Shown here: positions 1 through 3,123 of the stretch, piece after piece
Position numbering within the stretch: position 1 is the first letter of the stretch
How the letters are laid out: each line of letters opens with the position of its first letter
NCBI GenBank assembly: GCA_023356515.1
Contig: JAKQYG010000283.1
Location: forward strand, 1 to 5,688
From: Trichodesmium sp. MAG_R04
GTDB lineage: Bacteria > Cyanobacteriota > Cyanobacteriia > Cyanobacteriales > Microcoleaceae
Direction of reading: 5' to 3'
DNA: 5,688 nt
Notes under the pieces: model-generated
Told to the model about the DNA's origin: nothing
What the model saw: only the letters and a program-made list of their open reading frames with translations
Databases searched by the model: none
Position numbers and translations under genes: made by a program

Positions 1-1
1 T

Positions 2-907
2 TCAGAAATGACGGTGGAAGGGTTTTTATTTTTTGTAACTAGAATTAAACGAGTTTCTGTGGGCGATCGCTCTGCTAAAGTTAAGTTGGCAATAAAAAGA
101 TGTGGATTATTAGATAAGCGGAAAGAATTGATAAAAAAACTCTCGAAAGGATATAAACAAAGGGTTGGTATTGCTCAAGCTCTAGTACATGATCCACAAG
201 TAATTATATTAGATGAACCTACTGTTGGTCTTGACCCTATACAAATTATTGAAGTCAGAAATTTAATTAAAAGTTTGGCTCAAGAGCATACAATTATTTT
301 ATCTACTCATATTTTGCAGGAAGTTAGTATGACTTGTAATCGAGTGGCAATTATTAATAATGGTGAAATTGTAGCTACAGGTAGTCCTGAAGAAGTGACT
401 AATAAGTTAGCAAGCGGGTTGAGGTATGAAGTAGAAATTGATGGAGCAAGTCAGAATATAGAAACGGGATTAAAATTATTAGCTGAAATTCCAGGAATTC
501 AATCTCTAGAAAAAATTAAGTCAGATCATGAAAGTCGCCTTAGATTACAGATAAAATGTCAACCGGACATGGAGCCTGGGAAAGAAATTTCTAATACTAT
601 ATTTACTACTGGTTTGGATTTATATGAACTCCGTCAAACTCGTGCTAGTTTAGAAGATGTTTTCTTAGGTTTAACTACAGGTGAAGTTGCTAGAAATTCA
701 ATGGCTGAAGTATCTACAAATTCTGCTGTAGATGAGGAAAAATCTGAGGGAAATATTGACGTAGATTCTGTTGTAGATGAGAAAAAACCTGAGGGAAATC
801 TTGACTTAGATTCTGTTGTAGATGAGGAAAAACCTGAGGGAAATATTGACTTAATAAAGAATAAAAAATTACCTGACCCTTGGGAAGATGAAACAAATAC
901 TAAATAG
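2..907 (+). CDS. ABC-2 type transporter ATP-binding protein, GldA-like (5' end outside window)
   Basis: This is the nucleotide-binding subunit of an ABC exporter of the ABC-2/GldA type, which hydrolyses ATP at the cytoplasmic face of the inner membrane. The signature LSKGYKQR (140-163), Walker B VIILDEP (200-220), a TVGLDP D-loop and the switch histidine in STH (308-310) are all visible. Walker A is missing because the gene begins upstream. The ATG at 8 is not the start: the frame is open before it, and MTVEGFLFF matches the internal (P)EMTV region of this family. After the ATPase core comes a C-terminal accessory domain ending near LEDVFLGLTTGE (about 650-685). A hydrophilic tail follows with three 15-residue acidic repeats and a final LPDPWEDETNTK. 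Translation ends at tandem in-frame stops, tag then taa. The permease at 1214 is the likely partner. The substrate cannot be told from sequence. The family call is firm; the tail's role is unknown. Confidence 0.92.
   Translation, partial: SEMTVEGFLFFVTRIKRVSVGDRSAKVKLAIKRCGLLDKRKELIKKLSKGYKQRVGIAQALVHDPQVIILDEPTVGLDPIQIIEVRNLIKSLAQEHTIILSTHILQEVSMTCNRVAIINNGEIVATGSPEEVTNKLASGLRYEVEIDGASQNIETGLKLLAEIPGIQSLEKIKSDHESRLRLQIKCQPDMEPGKEISNTIFTTGLDLYELRQTRASLEDVFLGLTTGEVARNSMAEVSTNSAVDEEKSEGNIDVDSVVDEKKPEGNLDLDSVVDEEKPEGNIDLIKNKKLPDPWEDETNTK
63..70. repeat. HIP1 octamer gcgatcgc
   Basis: This perfect palindromic octamer is the highly iterated palindrome typical of many cyanobacterial genomes. It lies inside the ATPase gene. 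It supports assignment to cyanobacteria and has no claimed gene-specific function. Confidence 0.9.
722..856 (+). repeat. Three 45-bp tandem repeats coding an acidic tail
   Basis: Three in-frame 45-bp units (722-766, 767-811, 812-856) encode 15-residue copies of the pattern S-(A/V)-V-D-E-(E/K)-K-(S/P)-E-G-N-(I/L)-D-(V/L)-D. Adjacent units match at about 40 of 45 bases by eye. The third unit ends in ata instead of gat. The repeats extend the ATPase beyond its usual C-terminus and are rich in Asp, Glu and Lys, so they probably form a disordered, charged tail. Near-identity of the units indicates recent slippage or duplication, and copy number may vary between strains. Confidence 0.95.
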
Positions 908-1020
908 TAAAGTAAAGCAAAAGACCAGATTCTGTAGCCCTGCTAATAGTTTACCTGAATAATATGAAATTTTCTATAGGAGGGAAAATATTCAAAAGTT
1001 TACTATAGAAGAAAAACCTT

Positions 1021-1043
1021 GAGACGTTCCATGGAACTTCCCT
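1021..1043. repeat. Degenerate palindromic repeat with core gttccatggaac
   Basis: The 12-base core at 1026-1037 is a perfect palindrome. The flanks (gagac on the left, ttccctc on the right) pair only partly. The arrangement resembles the gggacgtt...aacgtccc hairpins scattered through cyanobacterial genomes, and it shares the gacgtt and atggaa elements with the hairpin at 2903-2928. It is probably a decayed copy of a dispersed repeat. A regulator site cannot be excluded. Confidence 0.55.
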
Positions 1044-1195
1044 CTTGTTGTCTATTTACAGCGCTTTCCATTGTTATAAGGTACATCCACGTGGTCAATA
1101 TGGACGCACTATATGATTTTTACTATTTACTTTGTACATCATTTATCTGAAATCTGCTGTAAGTGAAAACTGCTATTAATCAAATTAACATAACT

Positions 1196-1204
1196 GAGGA
1201 AGGA
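1196..1204 (+). promoter_or_regulatory. Ribosome binding site for the permease gene
   Basis: The purine run gaggaagga ends nine bases before the ATG at 1214. It contains two overlapping matches to the anti-Shine-Dalgarno sequence, and it fixes the start at this ATG rather than an internal one. Confidence 0.75.
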
Positions 1205-1213
1205 AATTAACTA

Positions 1214-2014
1214 ATGCTAATAATAATAAGTAATATTGTAGCAATTTACAGAAAAGAATTACAAGGATATTTTGCATCACCTTTAGCTTATGTAATTACA
1301 GGAATATTTTGGCTATTGGGAGGATACTTTTTAATAGCTATTTTATTAGGAGCGGATGGAATTATTCAACAAATTGCTACTAGGGATCAACTAGGAATTA
1401 CAGAACCGCCAGTTGATGCTCCCTACGAATTTTTGAAGGCTTATCTTGGTATTATGGGCTCTCTTTCTTTGTTTTTATTGCCCATGTTATCTATGAGTTT
1501 ATATGCAGAGGAAAGAAGACGAGGCACTTTAGAATTATTAGCAACCTCGCCTTTAACTAACTGGGCAGTAGCAACGGGAAAATTATTAGCTGTATTAACA
1601 TTTTATATTTCTATGGTATTGCCATTGTTAGGGTTGGAGGCGATCGCTATTAATGCAGCAGAACCACCTATTTCCCCCGTGTTACTTTTGCTAGGACATG
1701 GAGGTTTAATATTACTTGCTGCAGCAGTATTATCATTAGGAATGTTTGTGTCTTCTTTAACAGATAGTACAATTTTATCCGCCATTCTGACATTTGCTTT
1801 AGTATTATTTCTTTGGGTAATTGATGTGGTAGCTAATAATGTTAATGGTCCTTTAGCAGAGGCATTGAAACATTTATCTATGTTAACACATTACACTAAT
1901 ATTCTTCAGGGACTTGTAGATACTAGCGGCATAATTATGTTATTGAGTTATGTTGTTTTGGGGGTATTTTTAACGGCTCAATCAATTGATGCTTTAAGAT
2001 TCCAGCGTTCGTAA
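1214..2014 (+). CDS. ABC-2 type permease, GldF-like
   Basis: This is the membrane subunit of an ABC-2/GldF-type exporter, 266 residues long and complete. The N-terminus has the family's YRKELQGYFASP segment (residues 12-23), an amphipathic stretch before the first helix. Six membrane segments can be read at roughly 24-45, 77-97, 118-142, 153-178, 185-206 and 238-258. Between helices 2 and 3 lies EERRRGTLELLATSP (99-113), the cytoplasmic motif typical of ABC-2 permeases and the likely contact with the ATPase. The start is supported by a strong gaggaagga ribosome binding site. The upstream ATPase gene, 306 bp away on the same strand, is the obvious partner. In many bacteria a GldG-like gene follows a GldF-like permease; here the next gene is unrelated. 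The substrate is unknown. Family assignment is confident; a gliding role should not be assumed. Confidence 0.9.
   Translation: MLIIISNIVAIYRKELQGYFASPLAYVITGIFWLLGGYFLIAILLGADGIIQQIATRDQLGITEPPVDAPYEFLKAYLGIMGSLSLFLLPMLSMSLYAEERRRGTLELLATSPLTNWAVATGKLLAVLTFYISMVLPLLGLEAIAINAAEPPISPVLLLLGHGGLILLAAAVLSLGMFVSSLTDSTILSAILTFALVLFLWVIDVVANNVNGPLAEALKHLSMLTHYTNILQGLVDTSGIIMLLSYVVLGVFLTAQSIDALRFQRS
1640..1647. repeat. HIP1 octamer gcgatcgc
   Basis: A perfect HIP1 palindrome within the permease gene, where it contributes to Glu-Ala-Ile-Ala codons between membrane segments 3 and 4. It is a cyanobacterial genome signature. Confidence 0.9.
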
Positions 2015-2027
2015 TTTAGGTGAGAAT

Positions 2028-2054
2028 TTGAGTTTTTTAGAACCATAATATAAG
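2028..2054 (+). promoter_or_regulatory. Possible weak sigma-70-type promoter before the 2079 gene
   Basis: A ttgagt hexamer (2028-2033) is followed after 15 bases by tataag (2049-2054). Both are fair matches to the -35 and -10 consensus, but the spacer is two bases shorter than ideal and the region is AT-rich, so chance is a real alternative. The 64-bp gap after the permease stop leaves room for a separate promoter. Confidence 0.25.
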
Positions 2055-2067
2055 AAGTAATATTAAT

Positions 2068-2071
2068 GGAG
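2068..2071 (+). promoter_or_regulatory. Ribosome binding site for the PD-(D/E)XK-like gene
   Basis: The sequence ggag lies seven bases before the ATG at 2079. It is a normal spacing and the only Shine-Dalgarno match near that start. Confidence 0.6.
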
Positions 2072-2078
2072 TCTCGCG

Positions 2079-2708
2079 ATGCCTAAGATAAAGATATTAC
2101 AGGAGGATAAATCTTATACTTTTCGATCTTATTTTGAGTTGCCTTATGAAGCTGATGAAATTCTCGCAGAGTTAAATTACTCATTAGTTAAATCTCGTTT
2201 ATCTTTACCGAAAACAAGAAAAAAATTAGAAAGTTTATCAGAGATACAGAATAAACTGGAGGATATTTTACCTTTTGTTAATTTAAGTAATGAAACTGCT
2301 AGACGAGAAATTTTAGTTTCTCCAATTTTATTGGAAGTTGTTCATTGTTGTCATTGTCAGTTAAGAATTGAATATCCTTTGAAGGTTAATGATTGGTTAA
2401 AAGGTAGTTTGGATTATTTATTACGTTCTACTAATGATTTATTAGTTGTTGAAGCGAAAAATGATGATTTAACTAGAGGTTTTACTCAGCTAGCTGTAGA
2501 GTTAATTGCATTGGCTGAAGTTGCAGAAAATAATGGAGAAAATAATATTTTATATGGGGCAGTCACAATGGGAGATGTTTGGCGTTTTGGTAGGTTAAAT
2601 AAGGCTAAAAAACAAATTACACAAGATATTAATTTATTTAAAATGCCAGACGATCTAACAGATTTAGGTGAAGTTTTAGTGGGTATTTTGGAAGGAGTAG
2701 AAAACTAA
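2079..2708 (+). CDS. Cyanobacterial hypothetical protein with PD-(D/E)XK nuclease-fold motifs
   Basis: The product is 209 residues, soluble, with no signal peptide or membrane segment. A probable PD-(D/E)XK core can be read: ARREILVSPILLEV (74-87) with Glu77 as a candidate first acidic residue, KGSLDYLL (108-115) with Asp112, LLVVEAKND (121-129) giving the E-x-K pair Glu125/Lys127, then GFTQLAVELIAL (134-145) with Gln137 on the following helix. This order matches the beta-hairpin/helix core of that nuclease superfamily. It also resembles a family of uncharacterised cyanobacterial proteins that I recall only from memory. A histidine/cysteine cluster HCCHC at 89-93 is notable, but no second pair of ligands is seen. 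The N-terminal third is helical and charged and may mediate partner binding. It follows the permease by 64 bp, but nothing ties it to transport. Nuclease activity is inferred from motifs only; no partner toxin, methylase or restriction gene is present in the window. Confidence 0.75.
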   Translation: MPKIKILQEDKSYTFRSYFELPYEADEILAELNYSLVKSRLSLPKTRKKLESLSEIQNKLEDILPFVNLSNETARREILVSPILLEVVHCCHCQLRIEYPLKVNDWLKGSLDYLLRSTNDLLVVEAKNDDLTRGFTQLAVELIALAEVAENNGENNILYGAVTMGDVWRFGRLNKAKKQITQDINLFKMPDDLTDLGEVLVGILEGVEN

Positions 2709-2721
2709 AATATTTTAATTT

Positions 2722-2735
2722 AAAGTCAAAAGTCA
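2722..2735. repeat. Two tandem heptamers aaagtca
   Basis: Two exact adjacent copies of aaagtca, followed by a further aa. Short tandem heptamers are common between genes in filamentous cyanobacteria, but two copies in an AT-rich stretch could be chance. Confidence 0.4.
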
Positions 2736-2832
2736 AACCCCCTGATTTTGATTTTAATGAAAATTTTTAAACAATTATATTTTGCAATTCTGTGACTAGG
2801 TTGATAAAATATTTTTTAAGTATCCATTTATT

Positions 2833-2846
2833 CGAACTGTAGTTCG
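2833..2846. repeat. Small inverted repeat cgaact-gt-agttcg
   Basis: Six-base arms cgaact and agttcg separated by two bases; as a hairpin this gives five pairs and a four-base loop. It is not followed by a T-run, so it does not look like an intrinsic terminator. It may be part of a dispersed intergenic repeat. Confidence 0.4.
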
Positions 2847-2868
2847 TCGTAACCAAATTCCTTTAGTT

Positions 2869-2892
2869 AGGGCTTGCTGAAAAAGTCTTTTT
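2869..2892. mobile_element. Possible insertion-sequence or MITE end
   Basis: The stretch containing agggcttgctgaaaaagtc resembles terminal inverted repeats of cyanobacterial insertion sequences, as far as I can recall. No opposite-end copy (gactttttcagcaagccc) occurs in the window and no transposase is present. At most it is a solo end or remnant. Confidence 0.25.
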
Positions 2893-2902
2893 AAAGAATA
2901 GG

Positions 2903-2928
2903 TAGGGACGTTGGATGGAAGCTCCCTA
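2903..2928. repeat. Hairpin repeat with tagggacgtt arm
   Basis: The arms tagggacgtt (2903-2912) and aagctcccta (2919-2928) pair at 8 of 10 positions around the six-base loop ggatgg. Two internal mismatches (c/c and g/g) interrupt the stem. The arm resembles the palindromic intergenic repeats common in cyanobacteria and is related to the element at 1021-1043. It lacks a following T-run. Confidence 0.55.
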
Positions 2929-3030
2929 AGGAGGAAAAGAGAATTTACCCACCCTTAACCCCGACCGTCGAGGGGTAATTGGAAGAATTGTCCCTGGATT
3001 TTCCAACGTTTGATTTACTTCTAATTTAAG

Positions 3031-3123
3031 ATGCTACATTTTTACAAAAATTTATTCCTGAGAATTTTTCCCCTATCTTTGAGTCTGGGATATTTGGGAG
3101 TTGATATCCCAGGAGCGATCGCC
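3031..3123 (+). other. Signal peptide coding region of the fusion protein
   Basis: Residues 1-31 show a short basic start (Lys6, Arg11), a hydrophobic stretch centred on FPLSLSLGYLGV, and a predicted signal peptidase I site after AIA (29-31) before QLQPDNTLG. This directs the chain to the Sec pathway, as needed both for a TpsA passenger and for an outer-membrane barrel. There is no extended signal-peptide region of the type seen in many long haemagglutinins. Confidence 0.8.

Larger units (their letters stand above)
908..1213. other. 306-bp intergenic gap between ATPase and permease genes
   Basis: No coding region is supported here. The gap holds a 12-bp perfect palindrome at 1026-1037 within a degenerate cyanobacterial hairpin repeat, an isolated ccacgtgg palindrome at 1087-1094, and the ribosome binding site of the permease at the right end. 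I saw no convincing terminator or well-spaced -35/-10 pair. The gap is long for two subunits of one transporter. The permease may therefore have its own promoter, or a repeat may have been inserted into a former operon junction; both are inference. Confidence 0.6.
2709..3030. other. 322-bp intergenic gap before the secretion fusion gene
   Basis: No gene is supported. From left to right the gap holds a tandem heptamer (2722-2735), a small cgaact/agttcg hairpin (2833-2846), a possible insertion-sequence end (2869-2892), a larger hairpin (2903-2928), and a C-run/G-run pair cccc (2959-2962) and gggg (2972-2975) that could pair weakly. The segment just before the ATG at 3031 is AT-rich and has no clear ribosome binding site. 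The concentration of small repeats suggests a site that has accumulated mobile debris, or that provides transcript-end structure for the 2079 gene. I could not identify a clean promoter. Confidence 0.6.

Noticed and set aside
8..10. ATG as the true start of the ABC ATPase
   Set aside because: The frame is open upstream, Walker A is missing, and this Met lies in the conserved internal (P)EMTV segment of the family.
714..896. 60-residue reading frame on the minus strand
   Set aside because: It is a shadow of the 45-bp repeats of the ATPase tail; its own repeats simply mirror them.
1087..1094. ccacgtgg palindrome as a regulator site
   Set aside because: It is an isolated eight-base palindrome with no second copy in the window; chance is a sufficient explanation.
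1132..1179. Promoter for the permease (ttgtac near 1132, tattaa near 1174)
   Set aside because: The hexamers are not at workable spacing (about 36 bases apart), and no better pair was found in this AT-rich stretch.
1603..1785. 60-residue reading frame on the minus strand inside the permease gene
   Set aside because: It lies fully within a well-supported permease gene and has no recognisable domain.
2722..2735. CRISPR-like or larger tandem array
   Set aside because: Only two heptamer copies are present, with no spacers and no other direct repeats nearby.
2709..2820. Intrinsic terminator after the 2079 gene
   Set aside because: The aaaatatttt palindromes near 2706 and 2806 contain only A-T pairs and no GC-rich stem precedes a T-run.
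2955..2979. Hairpin or terminator around cccc (2959-2962) and gggg (2972-2975)
   Set aside because: Only four strong pairs form, neighbouring bases mismatch, and no T-run follows.
2988..3016. Promoter for the fusion gene (ttgtcc, 17 bases, tgattt)
   Set aside because: Spacing is right but the -10 match is poor, with only two of six consensus bases.
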